64,000 nt of DNA from Virgisporangium aurantiacum (GTDB lineage: Bacteria; Actinomycetota; Actinomycetes; Mycobacteriales; Micromonosporaceae). Below the pieces are notes generated by a model. That model was not told the origin of the DNA, searched no databases, and saw only the letters and a program-made list of their open reading frames with translations. The stretch spans positions 682,001 to 746,000 of the forward strand of contig NZ_BOPG01000012.1 in the NCBI RefSeq assembly GCF_016863635.1, read 5' to 3'. Numbering within the stretch: position 1 is the stretch's first letter; each line of letters begins with the position of its first letter. A program made the translations under genes and the position numbers. Shown piece by piece: positions 24,096-33,378 of this stretch.

Positions 24096-24448
24096 GATGC
24101 GAGTCTCCCCATACCTGGGTAGACGCTCGGCGGCCGGGGTTCGGAGGGAACCCCGTCAGTCGAGGACACGCGTGGGGCGCTCGCGCACCCACGCGATTGG
24201 TCGTCGTACCTGGCAACGCCGCTCAAACCCCGGCAGCGGCACCGACTCACACCCGGGCACACGACATGCGTAGGCCCGTTTGCGGATCTTGGACTCCCGA
24301 CGGGCCTATGGCACCTCGCGCAGTCCAAGATCCGGAAGGCACCTTCGCGGCGACGACCCGGCAACCCACCGCTGGGTGATTTGTGCACTTTGTCGCGCCC
24401 GCGCTCGCTCTGGCTTGCACGCCATCGCGCGTCGACGATCGCGGGACG
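24096..24448. other. 353-bp intergenic region with two interleaved inverted repeats
   Basis: No gene is credible here. At 24283-24295 and 24322-24334 lies a perfect 13-bp inverted pair (CGGATCTTGGACT / AGTCCAAGATCCG, loop 26 nt). At 24271-24279 and 24300-24308 lies a 9-bp inverted pair (TAGGCCCGT / ACGGGCCTA). The two cannot form fully at once, so alternative hairpins or a small mobile-element remnant are possible. Nothing else stands out. Confidence 0.55.
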
Positions 24449-26356
24449 TCAGCCGAAGGCGCGGAGTTCGTAGACGCGGGTCGCGCCGTCGGTGGTCTGG
24501 GTCGGTGTGCCGACGGCCAGCCTGACGTAGCGGGCGGTCACGCCGTTCACCGGGTGCGTCGTCTCGGCCGCCGTGTTGGTGGTGACCGCCGCGACCTGGG
24601 TCCACGTCGTGCCGTCAGCCGACACCGAGATCGTGAACGCCCGCGTGTTGTACGACGCCGACTCGCCACCGGCGGCGGCGTGCGCCACCTCGAACCGGGT
24701 GATGCCGCGGCTCGCGCCGAGGTCGACCTGCAGCCACGCGCCCGCCGCGACCGAGCAGAACTTGTCGGCGTTGCCGCCGGTGACGCTGCCGTTCACGGCC
24801 TTCTCCGGTCCCTCCGACGACGCGCACGGCGGGCTGCCGGTGGCCGGTCGCCCGACCGCGAGGTTCGTGCCGGCGCCGACCGGCGGGCCGACGGCGACGT
24901 TGTCGAACGCCGCGGCGGTGTCGTACACCCGCACACCGGTGGCGCCGCTGGCGTAGGTCGCGTCGGTGACGCTGATTTTCGTCACACCGTCGACGTACAC
25001 CGTGAGCTGCGGGCCGACCGCGGTCACCCGCAGGTGGTGGCTCGCGCCCGCGGCCACCGTGGCCGAGCCGAGCAGCGTCCACGAGTTCGCGGCCCGGCCG
25101 AGCACCACCCGGCCGGCCGCGGTGACCCCGGCGTAGTACCCGTGGTAACTGTCGGCCCCGACGGCCGGTTGGCTCGCGCGGAACACGAGCCCGGCGTCAC
25201 CCCCGCCCGCGGTCACGGTGACGTCGGCGTCGTACGTCAGGTTGCCGAAGTTGGTGTCCAGCAGGGCCTTGCTTCCGAGCGACTGGTTCACCGTGTACCG
25301 CCCATTGGTGGACGCCCACCCGCCGCCGTACGTCTTCCAGCCGTAAGCATTGCCGTCGCCGAAGTTGTCGCGGACCCGCATCGTGACGCGCTGGATCGTG
25401 CCGTCGGGGTTGAACGTCATGCGGTCGTAGGCGAGTTGGCGGTGGTTGCCGTCGGTCTCGCTGAGCGGGCGGCGATGGTAGACGATGTACCAGATGTCGG
25501 TGCCGGGCACGTTGATCACGGAGTTGTGCCCGGATCCCCTGGCCACGGCGGGATCCTGCGCGAGCACCTTGTCGAGCTTCGTGAACGGGCCGGTCGGCGA
25601 GTTCGCGATCGCGTAGGAGACGGAGTAGTCCGGCCCGGTCCAGCCGCCCTCGCTCCACATGAGGTAGTACCGGCCGCCGCGCTTGAACATCTGCGCGCCC
25701 TCGACGTAGCCCGACGGCGTGATCTCCTTGTACGTGCTGCCGTCGGGGAACTGGCCGAGGCTCGTCATGTCGGCATTCAGCCGCACCACGTTGGCGTGTC
25801 CCCAGCCGCCGTAGTACATGTACGCCTGTCCGTCGTCGTCGACGAACACGTCCTGGTCGATGGGCTGCGCGCCGTTGACGAACTGGCTCACGAGCGGGCG
25901 TCCGATGGCATCCCGGTACGGACCCTGCGGCTGGTCCGCGACCGCGACCCCGATGCCGCCGACCTGGCTGTTGTTCTGGATGTCGTTGGCGGCGAAGTAC
26001 AGGTAGTACCGGCCGTTGCGCGCGATCGGCGCGGGCGCCCACACCGCGCGGGTCGCCCACGACACGTTCGCCGTCGTGAGGACGTTCGGGTGCTTCGTCC
26101 AGGTGACGAGGTCGGTCGAGGAGAACGCGTCGAGGTAGGTCTGCTCGGCGTAGGTCTTCGAGGTGGTCGGGAAGACCCAGTAGGTGTTGTCGTAGACGGC
26201 GACGTCGGGGTCGGCGTACCAGCCGTCGACGAACGGGTTACCGGCCTCGGCGGTGGAGAAATCGGGGACGGCGGCGGCAGCCGGCGTAGCGGCGGCGGTG
26301 AGGCCGGTCGCGATCACGGCGGCAGCAACGAACACGGCAAGACGACGGCTGATCAT
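24449..26356 (-). CDS. Secreted glycoside hydrolase family 43 arabinanase/arabinosidase with C-terminal F5/8 type C domain
   Basis: Starting at ATG 26354-26356 the product is 635 residues with a Sec signal (1-29, ending AAAAV). The GH43 five-bladed propeller shows the three acidic residues at expected sites: Asp49 in YADPDV, Asp167 in QPIDQDVFVDDDG and Glu219 in GYVEGAQMF. A laminin-G/PF06439-like jelly roll (about 330-490, NFGDGNAYGWKTYGG through DNVAVG) and a discoidin-type F5/8C carbohydrate-binding domain (about 500-635) follow. It should cut arabinan or arabinoxylan side chains outside the cell. The neighbouring ROK regulator and sugar importer fit arabinose use. Confidence 0.9.
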   Translation of the reverse strand: MISRRLAVFVAAAVIATGLTAAATPAAAAVPDFSTAEAGNPFVDGWYADPDVAVYDNTYWVFPTTSKTYAEQTYLDAFSSTDLVTWTKHPNVLTTANVSWATRAVWAPAPIARNGRYYLYFAANDIQNNSQVGGIGVAVADQPQGPYRDAIGRPLVSQFVNGAQPIDQDVFVDDDGQAYMYYGGWGHANVVRLNADMTSLGQFPDGSTYKEITPSGYVEGAQMFKRGGRYYLMWSEGGWTGPDYSVSYAIANSPTGPFTKLDKVLAQDPAVARGSGHNSVINVPGTDIWYIVYHRRPLSETDGNHRQLAYDRMTFNPDGTIQRVTMRVRDNFGDGNAYGWKTYGGGWASTNGRYTVNQSLGSKALLDTNFGNLTYDADVTVTAGGGDAGLVFRASQPAVGADSYHGYYAGVTAAGRVVLGRAANSWTLLGSATVAAGASHHLRVTAVGPQLTVYVDGVTKISVTDATYASGATGVRVYDTAAAFDNVAVGPPVGAGTNLAVGRPATGSPPCASSEGPEKAVNGSVTGGNADKFCSVAAGAWLQVDLGASRGITRFEVAHAAAGGESASYNTRAFTISVSADGTTWTQVAAVTTNTAAETTHPVNGVTARYVRLAVGTPTQTTDGATRVYELRAFG

Positions 26357-26427
26357 CGGGGGCGGCTCCGATGTTCGTGGTGCGCGGGGGAGGTTCCGTA
26401 GAGCCTGCCTTTCGTCCGCCGCAGACG

Positions 26428-26449
26428 TCAATAGTGTTCGATGTATTGA
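26428..26449. promoter_or_regulatory. Operator candidate between the GH43 and ROK genes
   Basis: TCAATA (26428-26433) and TATTGA (26444-26449) form a perfect 6-bp inverted repeat with a 10-bp spacer in an AT-richer patch, 72 bp upstream of the GH43 start on the minus strand. It differs from the 27757-27777 dyad, so a different regulator or weak affinity is possible. Confidence 0.4.
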
Positions 26450-26458
26450 AAGTTCGGT

Positions 26459-27703
26459 TCAGAGCGACAGAAGTTCCGAGACGCGTGGCGAGAACGTGTC
26501 GTGGAGGACGAGCGCCGCACCGCCCACGACCGCGGCGTCGGGCCCGAGCGGCGAGATTTCGACGCTCGCGGTCCGCACGTTGCGGGCCAGCGGACGCGTG
26601 ACGAGCGCCTGCTCCACGGCGCGCCGGTACCGCGTCTCGACGTGCCGGATGCCGTACCCGCCGAGGACGACCAGGTCGACGTCGACGATGTTCACCACGT
26701 TGACCGCCACCGACGCCAGCGCCTCGGCCGCCGCGTCGATGATGGCGACGGCCAGCGGGTCGCCCTGCGCCGCGGCGCGGCACAGCATGTCGTGGTCGAC
26801 GGCCGCGGGATCGCCGCCGCTCAGGACGTCGAGCGGTGACCCGGGGGTCCGCTCCCCCGCGGCGAGGCGACGCCGGGCCTCGGTCCCCAGGGCGACCGGG
26901 CTGATCAGGCTCTCCAGGCACCCCGGGTTGCCGCAGTAGCACCCGGGCCCGTCCGGCCGGATCGAGGTGTGGCCGAATTCGGCCGCGTTCATCGACCCGC
27001 CGCGATGCACCTGGTGCCCCAGGATCAGGCCGCCGCCGACTCCGGTCCCCAGGAAGAAGTAGGCGAAGTTGGCCACGCCCCGGCCGGCGCCGGCCCACCG
27101 TTCACCGACGGCCGCGGCGGTGGCGTCGTTGTCGAGGCTCACCGGCAGGCCCGTGGCGTCGGCGAGCATCCGCTTGAGCGGGACCCGGGCCCAGTTGTGG
27201 AGCTGCGGCGGGCCGACGATCTCGCCGGTGGCGTGGTCGATCGGTCCGGGCGCGGCCAACCCCAGGCCCAGCACCCGGTCGCGCCCGACCCCGGCGGCGG
27301 CGAGGACGTCGTCGACGAGTTCGGTCATGGCGGCGGTGATCGCCGCCGGGTCGGACCGTGGCGGCGTCGGTCGCTGACGCATGACCAGCGGCCGACCCAG
27401 CAGGTCGACCACGACACACGTGAGGCGCACGGGGTCGAAGTGCACACCGACGGCCCGGCCGGCGTCGGGGTTGATCTGCAGCACGGTGCGCGGTTTGCCG
27501 CCGGTGGACATCCGGGTGCCGTCCTCGCGGACGATCCCCTCGTCGATGAGCCGCCGGACGATGCCCGAAACGGTCTGCGGCGTGAGCCCGGTGAGTTCGG
27601 CGATCTCGACGCGGCTGATGCCGTCGGCGAGCTGGATCCGCCCGAGCACCACAGCCCTGTTGTACTGCCCGACCTTCGGGAGGTTCGTCCCTGCCTGCCG
27701 CAC
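26459..27703 (-). CDS. ROK-family transcriptional regulator (NagC/XylR type)
   Basis: The preferred start is GTG 27703 with GGAGG eight bases upstream (414 residues). A further-upstream TTG would place the operator inside the gene. The N-terminus has a winged helix-turn-helix ([30 protein letters not shown]). The ROK sugar-kinase-like body includes [64 protein letters not shown] and the zinc-binding motif [11 protein letters not shown]. It probably senses a pentose and controls the GH43 gene behind it and the divergent sugar importer. Confidence 0.92.
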   Translation of the reverse strand: MRQAGTNLPKVGQYNRAVVLGRIQLADGISRVEIAELTGLTPQTVSGIVRRLIDEGIVREDGTRMSTGGKPRTVLQINPDAGRAVGVHFDPVRLTCVVVDLLGRPLVMRQRPTPPRSDPAAITAAMTELVDDVLAAAGVGRDRVLGLGLAAPGPIDHATGEIVGPPQLHNWARVPLKRMLADATGLPVSLDNDATAAAVGERWAGAGRGVANFAYFFLGTGVGGGLILGHQVHRGGSMNAAEFGHTSIRPDGPGCYCGNPGCLESLISPVALGTEARRRLAAGERTPGSPLDVLSGGDPAAVDHDMLCRAAAQGDPLAVAIIDAAAEALASVAVNVVNIVDVDLVVLGGYGIRHVETRYRRAVEQALVTRPLARNVRTASVEISPLGPDAAVVGGAALVLHDTFSPRVSELLSL

Positions 27704-27756
27704 TCTCGCCGCCTCCGCACATCCGTTATGGACATGATGCCGGACGGTATTTGCTT

Positions 27757-27777
27757 TGTAAATCAATTGGATTTACA
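27757..27777. promoter_or_regulatory. ROK operator candidate in the divergent promoter region
   Basis: TGTAAATC, five bases (AATTG), GATTTACA is a perfect 8-bp dyad of 21 bp. It is the most AT-rich point in a 242-bp intergenic region between the ROK gene and the sugar-importer operon, 54 bp upstream of the ROK start. Position and symmetry fit autoregulation and control of the importer. Confidence 0.65.
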
Positions 27778-27945
27778 GTTCGGAAACGGGTCGGTGATCG
27801 CCCGGAACCGAAGGGTTCATGCCCGGCGCCGGACGCGATCGCTACCGGATCGTTGTCGAGTCGGCTGTGCGGCGGCGGACGATCTGGCCCAAACTGGATC
27901 ACCAGTGGTCTGTACCACCGCTTGTCGGCATCGCTTGGAGGCACC

Positions 27946-29511
27946 ATGGAGAGCGCTCCCCCGCTCCTGGAGATGCGATCGATCACCAAGGAGTTCCCCG
28001 GCGTACTCGCGCTGTCCGACGTCAACCTGAGGGTCCGCCGGGGCGAGATCCACGCCATCTGCGGCGAGAACGGCGCCGGCAAGTCGACGCTGATGAAAGT
28101 GCTCAGCGGCGTCTACCCGTACGGCTCCTACAGCGGATCGATCCTCTACCAGGGCAACGAGACCAGGTTCGCCGACATCAAGGCGAGCGAGCACGCCGGA
28201 ATCGTGATCATCCACCAGGAACTCGCGCTGGTGCCGGGCATGTCGATCACCGAGAACATCATCCTCGGCAACGAGCCCCGGCGCTTCGGCGGAATCGACT
28301 GGAAGGCCGCCAACCACAAGGCGCTCGAGCTGATGGCGATGGTCGGACTCACGGAGGACCCCGACACGCTCATCAAGGACATCGGCGTCGGCAAGCAGCA
28401 GCTGGTGGAGATCGCCAAGGCGTTCGCGAAGGACGTCAAACTGCTCATCCTCGACGAGCCGACCGCCGCGCTCAACGAGGCCGATTCCCGGCACCTGCTC
28501 GACCTGCTCCGCGGGTTCAAGGAGCGCGGCGTCACGTCGATCATGATCTCGCACAAGCTCAACGAGATCGCGGCGATCGCCGACTCCATCACGATCCTGC
28601 GCGACGGCAAGACCATCGAGACCCTCGACGTCACCGCCGGTGCCGTCGACGAGGACCGCATCGTGCGCGGCATGGTGGGTCGCAGCCTGAGCAACCGGTT
28701 CCCCGACCACACGCCCGACATCGGCGACGTCTTCTTCGAGGTGCGCGACTGGACGGTGCGCCACCCGATCTCCGCCGAACGCCTGGTGTGCAAGAACTCC
28801 AGCTTCACCGTGCGGCGCGGCGAGATCGTCGGCTTCGCCGGCCTCATGGGCGCCGGCCGCACCGAGCTGGCGATGAGCCTGTTCGGCCGCGCGTACGGCG
28901 TCTACCTCGGTGGCCAGGTGTTCAAGGACGGCAAGCCGGTCGAGCTGAAGTCGGTGGCCCAGGCCATCAACCATGGGCTCGCGTACGTCAGCGAGGACCG
29001 AAAGGCGATCGGCCTCAACCTCCTCGACGACATCAAGACATCGATCGTGGCCGCCAAGCTCTCCAAGGTCACCCGCAACGGCGTCCTCGACGAGGCGCGC
29101 GAGTACCACGAGGCCGAGAGCTACCGGAAGAGCCTGCGGATCAAGTCGCCGAGCGTCGACGACGGCGTCACCACGCTGTCCGGCGGCAACCAGCAGAAGG
29201 TCGTGCTGGCGAAGTGGATGTTCACCGACCCCGACCTGCTCATCCTCGACGAGCCGACCCGGGGCATCGACGTCGGCGCCAAGTACGAGATCTACGGGAT
29301 CATCCAGCAACTCGCCGACGAGGGTAAGGGCGTCATCGTCATCTCGTCGGAACTGCCCGAGCTGATCGGTCTGTGCGACCGCATCTACACGGTTTTCGAA
29401 GGCACCATCACCGGCGAGATCGCCCGCAAAGACGCCGACCCGGAAGTGCTGATGAAGCAGATGACCTCCATCAACAAGAAGACCTCCATCACGAAGACGG
29501 CGAACGCATGA
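27946..29511 (+). CDS. mmsA: Multiple-monosaccharide ABC transporter ATP-binding protein (MmsA/GguA/XylG type)
   Basis: ATG 27946 follows TTGGAGG. The 521-residue protein holds two ATPase domains in tandem. The first has Walker [10 protein letters not shown], a Q-loop in [18 protein letters not shown] and Walker [14 protein letters not shown]. The second has the degenerate nucleotide loop [12 protein letters not shown], the signature LSGGNQQKV and [28 protein letters not shown] and HQELALVP are typical of the MmsA/GguA branch that serves arabinose, galactose, glucose and xylose. It powers the permease encoded next, which it overlaps by ATGA. Arabinose is the likeliest load given the GH43 gene. 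Confidence 0.93.
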   Translation: MESAPPLLEMRSITKEFPGVLALSDVNLRVRRGEIHAICGENGAGKSTLMKVLSGVYPYGSYSGSILYQGNETRFADIKASEHAGIVIIHQELALVPGMSITENIILGNEPRRFGGIDWKAANHKALELMAMVGLTEDPDTLIKDIGVGKQQLVEIAKAFAKDVKLLILDEPTAALNEADSRHLLDLLRGFKERGVTSIMISHKLNEIAAIADSITILRDGKTIETLDVTAGAVDEDRIVRGMVGRSLSNRFPDHTPDIGDVFFEVRDWTVRHPISAERLVCKNSSFTVRRGEIVGFAGLMGAGRTELAMSLFGRAYGVYLGGQVFKDGKPVELKSVAQAINHGLAYVSEDRKAIGLNLLDDIKTSIVAAKLSKVTRNGVLDEAREYHEAESYRKSLRIKSPSVDDGVTTLSGGNQQKVVLAKWMFTDPDLLILDEPTRGIDVGAKYEIYGIIQQLADEGKGVIVISSELPELIGLCDRIYTVFEGTITGEIARKDADPEVLMKQMTSINKKTSITKTANA

Positions 29512-30809
29512 GCAGAATCAAGGACCTTCAGAAGAACCTGTTCGGAGGCACCACCTCCAACGCGCGCCAGTTCGGGATGATCTTCACGCTGGTGGCGGTC
29601 GTCCTGTTCTTCCAGATCAAGACCGACGGCCTCACGCTGCAGTCCGGGAACCTGATCGCGCTGACGCAGCAGTACGCGTACATCTCGATCCTGTCCATCG
29701 GCATGCTGATGGTCATCGTCGCGGGTCACATCGACCTGTCGGTGGGCTCGGTGGCCGCGTTCGTCGGCATCGTGGTGGCCAAGGCCATCACCGAGCACGA
29801 CCTCCCGTGGCCGGTCGGCATCCTGCTCGGCCTCGCGGTCGGCGCGGTCATCGGCGCGTGGCACGGCTTCTGGGTCGCCTACATCGGTGTGCCGGCGTTC
29901 ATCGTGACGCTGGCCGGCATGCTGCTCTTCCGGGGCGGCAACCAGTACATCGGAAACGCCGACACGGTTCCGGTGCCCGAGGGCTTCCGGAAGATCGGCG
30001 CCGGTTACCTGCCCGAGTTCGGACCCGACACCGGCTACAACAACGCGACGCTGCTGCTCGGCCTGCTCGCCTGTCTCGCGGTGGTCTGGCGGGAGTTCCG
30101 GGCCCGGCAGGTCCGCCAGCAGATGGAGGGCGCCGACCCGGCGCCGCTGTGGATCTCGATCCTGCGGCTCGTCGTGATGCTCGCGGTGGTCGCCTTCGTG
30201 ACGCTGCGCTTCGCCAGCGGCCGCGTCGGCACCAGCTTCCCGATCTCCGGCATCATCCTGGCCGGCCTTGTCGTCGTGTACTCGTTCTACACCCGGAACA
30301 CGGCCGGTGGCCGGCACATCTACGCGGTCGGCGGCAACGCCCGCGCCGCCGAGTTGTCCGGCGTTAAGCTCCGGCGGGTCAACTTCTTCGTCATGATGAA
30401 CATGTCGATCCTGGCCGCGCTCGCCGGCATGATCTTCGTGGCGCGGTCGGCGGCGTCGGGTCCGCAAGACGGTCTGAGCTGGGAGCTCGACGCCATCGCG
30501 GCCGTCTTCATCGGCGGTGCGGCCGTGTCCGGCGGTCTCGGCACGGTCAGCGGGTCCATCGTCGGCGGTCTCGTCATGGCCGTCCTGAGCAACGGCCTGC
30601 AACTCATCGGCACCGGTTCCGACATGGTCCAGATCATCAAGGGTCTGTTCCTGCTCGGCGCCGTCGCCCTGGATGTCTACAACAAGAGCCAGGGGCGCTT
30701 CTCGATCATCGGATCGTTGATGCGTCCGTTCCGCCGGGAACCGGTCGCCGATCCGGTCGCCCTCGCCGAGGCCAGCCGCGAGGACGTGAAGGCGCCCGCC
30801 GCGAGCTGA
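29508..30809 (+). CDS. mmsB: Multiple-monosaccharide ABC transporter permease (MmsB/GguB/XylH type)
   Basis: The 433-residue integral membrane protein has about ten hydrophobic segments. It carries the BPD_transp_2 signature [45 protein letters not shown], the loop [20 protein letters not shown], and [23 protein letters not shown] near the end. It is longer than RbsC because of the insert at about 150-260 that is usual for the XylH/GguB group. Its ATG overlaps the ATPase stop. A binding-protein gene follows after 57 bp. Confidence 0.93.
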   Translation: MSRIKDLQKNLFGGTTSNARQFGMIFTLVAVVLFFQIKTDGLTLQSGNLIALTQQYAYISILSIGMLMVIVAGHIDLSVGSVAAFVGIVVAKAITEHDLPWPVGILLGLAVGAVIGAWHGFWVAYIGVPAFIVTLAGMLLFRGGNQYIGNADTVPVPEGFRKIGAGYLPEFGPDTGYNNATLLLGLLACLAVVWREFRARQVRQQMEGADPAPLWISILRLVVMLAVVAFVTLRFASGRVGTSFPISGIILAGLVVVYSFYTRNTAGGRHIYAVGGNARAAELSGVKLRRVNFFVMMNMSILAALAGMIFVARSAASGPQDGLSWELDAIAAVFIGGAAVSGGLGTVSGSIVGGLVMAVLSNGLQLIGTGSDMVQIIKGLFLLGAVALDVYNKSQGRFSIIGSLMRPFRREPVADPVALAEASREDVKAPAAS

Positions 30810-30866
30810 CCCGGCACCGTTCCTCCCCACGGATTTACGCACCATCGAAGAAAGGTCACACCCACC

Positions 30867-31970
30867 ATGCGCAAGTTCCTCACCAGCACCGTGGCGGTCA
30901 GTGCCGCCCTGCTGCTGGCCCTGAGCGCCTGCGGCGACAACGAACGCGAAGGCAGCGACTCCGGCTCCGGCTCGGACAAGGGCTTCGCCAAGGACAGCCT
31001 CATCGGCGTCGCGCTGCCGTCGAAGACGTCGGAGAACTGGGTCCTCGCCGGCGACCTGTTCACCAACGGCCTCAAGGACGCGGGCTTCAAGTCCGACGTC
31101 CAGTACGCCGGCGCGTCCACCACGGTCGCCGACCAGCAGGCCCAGATCACGGCCATGATCACCAAGGGCGCGAAGGTCATCGTCATCGGCGCCACCGACG
31201 CCGCCCAGCTGTCGACCCAGGTGGCGGCCGCCAAGCAGGCCGGCATCAAGGTCGTCGCCTACGACCGCCTGATCAAGAACACGCCCGACCTCGACTACTA
31301 CATCGCCTTCGACAACTTCAAGGTCGGCCAGCTCCAGGGCCAGGCCCTGCTCGACGGCATGAAGGCCAAGAAGCCGACCGGCCCGTACACGATCGAGCTG
31401 TTCTCCGGCTCGCCCGACGACAACAACGCCGGTGTGTTCTTCAACGGCGCGATGGACGTGCTCAAGCCGGCCATCGACAAGGGCGAGGTGATCGTCGGTT
31501 CCGGCCAGACCAAGGTCGAGCAGACGGCGACCCAGGGCTGGAAGGCCGAGAACGCGCAGAGCCGCATGGACACGCTGCTGACCTCCACCTACGGCAGCGG
31601 CAAGACCCTCGACGGCGTGCTGTCGCCGAACGACACCCTGGCGCGCGCCATCATCACCTCGGTCAAGGGCGCCGGCAAGCCGATCCCGGTCGTGACCGGT
31701 CAGGACTCCGAGGTCGAGTCGGTCAAGTCGATCATGGCCGGTGAGCAGTACTCGACGATCAACAAGGACACCCGCAAGCTGGTGGCCGAGACGATCAAGA
31801 TGGTCCAGAAGCTGCAGGCCGGCGAGGAGCCGGAGATCAACGACACCAAGTCGTACGACAACGGCAACAAGATCGTGCCGTCGTACCTGCTGGCCCCGAT
31901 CATCGTGACCAAGGCGAACGCCGCGCAGGCCTACGCCGACGACCCGAAGCTGGGTCCGCTCACCAAGTAA
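30867..31970 (+). CDS. chvE: Multiple-monosaccharide-binding lipoprotein (ChvE/XylF type)
   Basis: The 367-residue protein begins MRKFLTSTVAVSAALLLALSAC (lipobox ALSAC) and a Gly/Ser linker. A periplasmic-binding fold of type I follows, with LIGVALPSKTSENWVLAGDLF, GAKVIVIGATDAAQLSTQV, VVAYDRLIKNTPDLDYYIAFDNFKVG, FSGSPDDNNAG and PIPVVTGQDSEVESVKSI. YDRLIxNxxxxDYYIxFDN is characteristic of the ChvE/XylF sugar binders. GAAAGG precedes the ATG. It captures the sugar for MmsAB. A strong hairpin follows the stop, ending the operon. Confidence 0.93.
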   Translation: MRKFLTSTVAVSAALLLALSACGDNEREGSDSGSGSDKGFAKDSLIGVALPSKTSENWVLAGDLFTNGLKDAGFKSDVQYAGASTTVADQQAQITAMITKGAKVIVIGATDAAQLSTQVAAAKQAGIKVVAYDRLIKNTPDLDYYIAFDNFKVGQLQGQALLDGMKAKKPTGPYTIELFSGSPDDNNAGVFFNGAMDVLKPAIDKGEVIVGSGQTKVEQTATQGWKAENAQSRMDTLLTSTYGSGKTLDGVLSPNDTLARAIITSVKGAGKPIPVVTGQDSEVESVKSIMAGEQYSTINKDTRKLVAETIKMVQKLQAGEEPEINDTKSYDNGNKIVPSYLLAPIIVTKANAAQAYADDPKLGPLTK

Positions 31971-31987
31971 CACCGCCGCACTGACGG

Positions 31988-32018
31988 CGTGGCCCCCGGA
32001 GACTTTCCGGGGGCCACG
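31988..32018 (+). terminator. Strong hairpin terminator of the sugar-importer operon
   Basis: CGTGGCCCCCGGA (31988-32000) and TCCGGGGGCCACG (32006-32018) form a perfect 13-bp stem with loop GACTT, 17 bp after the binding-protein stop. No T-tract follows, as is common in GC-rich actinobacteria. Confidence 0.85.
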
Positions 32019-32033
32019 TCCGTATCTGTGGAC

Positions 32034-33289
32034 ATGTGGGCCGTCGGAATAGACCTGGGCACGTCGAACACGGTGGCGATCCTCCGGTCGCCCGACGGCC
32101 GCACCCGTCCGGTCCTCTTCGACGGGCAACCGGTGTTGCCCAGCGCCGTCTACCTCGACCACGACGGCACCCTGCGGGTCGGCACCGACGCCCAGCGGAT
32201 GGCGCCGCTCGACCCGGCCCGCTTCGAACCGAATCCGAAACGCCGCATCGACGAGGAGTCGGTGCTCCTCGGCGACCGGCCCGTCCCGATCGTCGACCTG
32301 CTGGCGGCCCCGCTACGCGAGATCGCGCGGTCGGTCACCGTCACCGCGGGACACCTGCCGCCCGCGGTGCTGACCTGCCCGGTGGCGTGGGGCCCGATCC
32401 GGCGCGAACGGCTGCAGCGGGCGGCCGCCGCCGCGGGCTGGCCGGCCGTGCGCGTGCTGCCCGAGCCGATCGCGGCGGCCCGGTACTTCACGCTGTCCCG
32501 CCCGATCCCGCCGGGCGGCACGCTGGCGATCTTCGATTTCGGCGGCGGCACGCTGGACGTCGCGCTGGTCCGCAACGACGGCGCCACCTTCACGGTGGTC
32601 GGCACCGGCGGCGCGGAAGACCTGGGCGGCCTGGACATCGACGCCGCCGTCGTCGCCCACCTGGGCCACCTGCTCGCCGCCCGCCACCCCGAGGTGTGGA
32701 CGCAGCTCATCCGGCCGGCCGACGAACTGGCCCGGCGCCATCGCAAGATGTTCTGGGACGACGTCCGCGCCGCCAAGGAGACGCTCTCCCGCGCCACCAC
32801 CGCCCCGATCCCGGTGCCCGGCGTGAGCGCGTCCCTGCACCTGACCCGCGACGAACTCGATCAGGTGGCCGCGCCGCTGCTGAACCGTGCCACCGGCGAA
32901 CTCACCGCCGCGCTGCACCGCGCCCGCCTCACGCCGGACCGGCTCGCGGGCATCTTCCTCGTCGGCGGCACCAGCCGGGTCCCCTGGTCGCCCGCCTCCT
33001 GCACACGCACACCGGAATCGCGCCGACGGTCCTCGAACAACCGGAACTACCGGTCGCCGAAGGCGCCGTCGCCGTCCCCCCGCAAGGCGTCCCCGCACCT
33101 GGCGCCGCACCCGCGCCTGGCGCCGTTCCCGCGCATCCGTCGCCGCCGCGCGGAACGGTCCCGGTGGCCGCGCATCCGGCACCGCAGCCGCGGTACGTCC
33201 GGGTGTGGCCGTGGCTGCTCGGCACCGCCGGCCTGATCGCGTTCGTCTGCACGGCCCTGTACCAGTTCTTCAACATCGGCGACGCGTAG
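32034..33289 (+). pseudogene. Hsp70-family protein with C-terminal membrane anchor, interrupted by a -1 frameshift
   Basis: From ATG 32034 the reading frame encodes a good Hsp70 nucleotide-binding domain: VGIDLGTSNTVAILRS, VLTCPVAWGPIRRERLQRA, VLPEPIAAARYF, AIFDFGGGTLDVALVRN and GIFLVGGTSRVP at about residue 310-316. At the C4 run 32981-32984 the frame breaks. Left unshifted it runs on as low-quality Arg/Ser-rich sequence to 33236. The neighbouring frame continues the expected LVARLLHTHTG, then a Pro/Ala linker and a membrane helix (WLLGTAGLIAFVCTALY) to a stop at 33289. Restoring one C would give about 418 residues. This is a true mutation, a programmed shift, or a sequencing error in a homopolymer. 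There is no substrate-binding domain. Confidence 0.82.
32981..32984 (+). other. Frameshift site (C4 run) in the Hsp70-like gene
   Basis: Family sequence passes from the frame of 32034 to the frame ending at 33289 exactly at GTCCCCTGG. A C5 run would restore V-P-L-V-A-R. Loss of one C from a homopolymer is the simplest explanation. Confidence 0.75.
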
Positions 33290-33378
33290 ACCCCGCCGCG
33301 ATCGTGGAGCCCAACGCGTGCTCCCCGACGGCGATCCCGTCGCGGCGGCGGGCCGGATCGTGGCGGGCCGGTCGCCGC

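Noticed and set aside
29385..32162. 925-codon minus-strand frame across the sugar-importer genes
   Set aside because: It is opposite mmsB and chvE, which carry unmistakable family motifs. The minus-strand product is low-complexity Val/Arg/Gly/His sequence.
33290..33378. Possible short gene between the Hsp70-like and P450 genes
   Set aside because: The only open frame runs into and antisense to the P450 3' end, has no ribosome-binding site and gives Arg/Gly-rich sequence.
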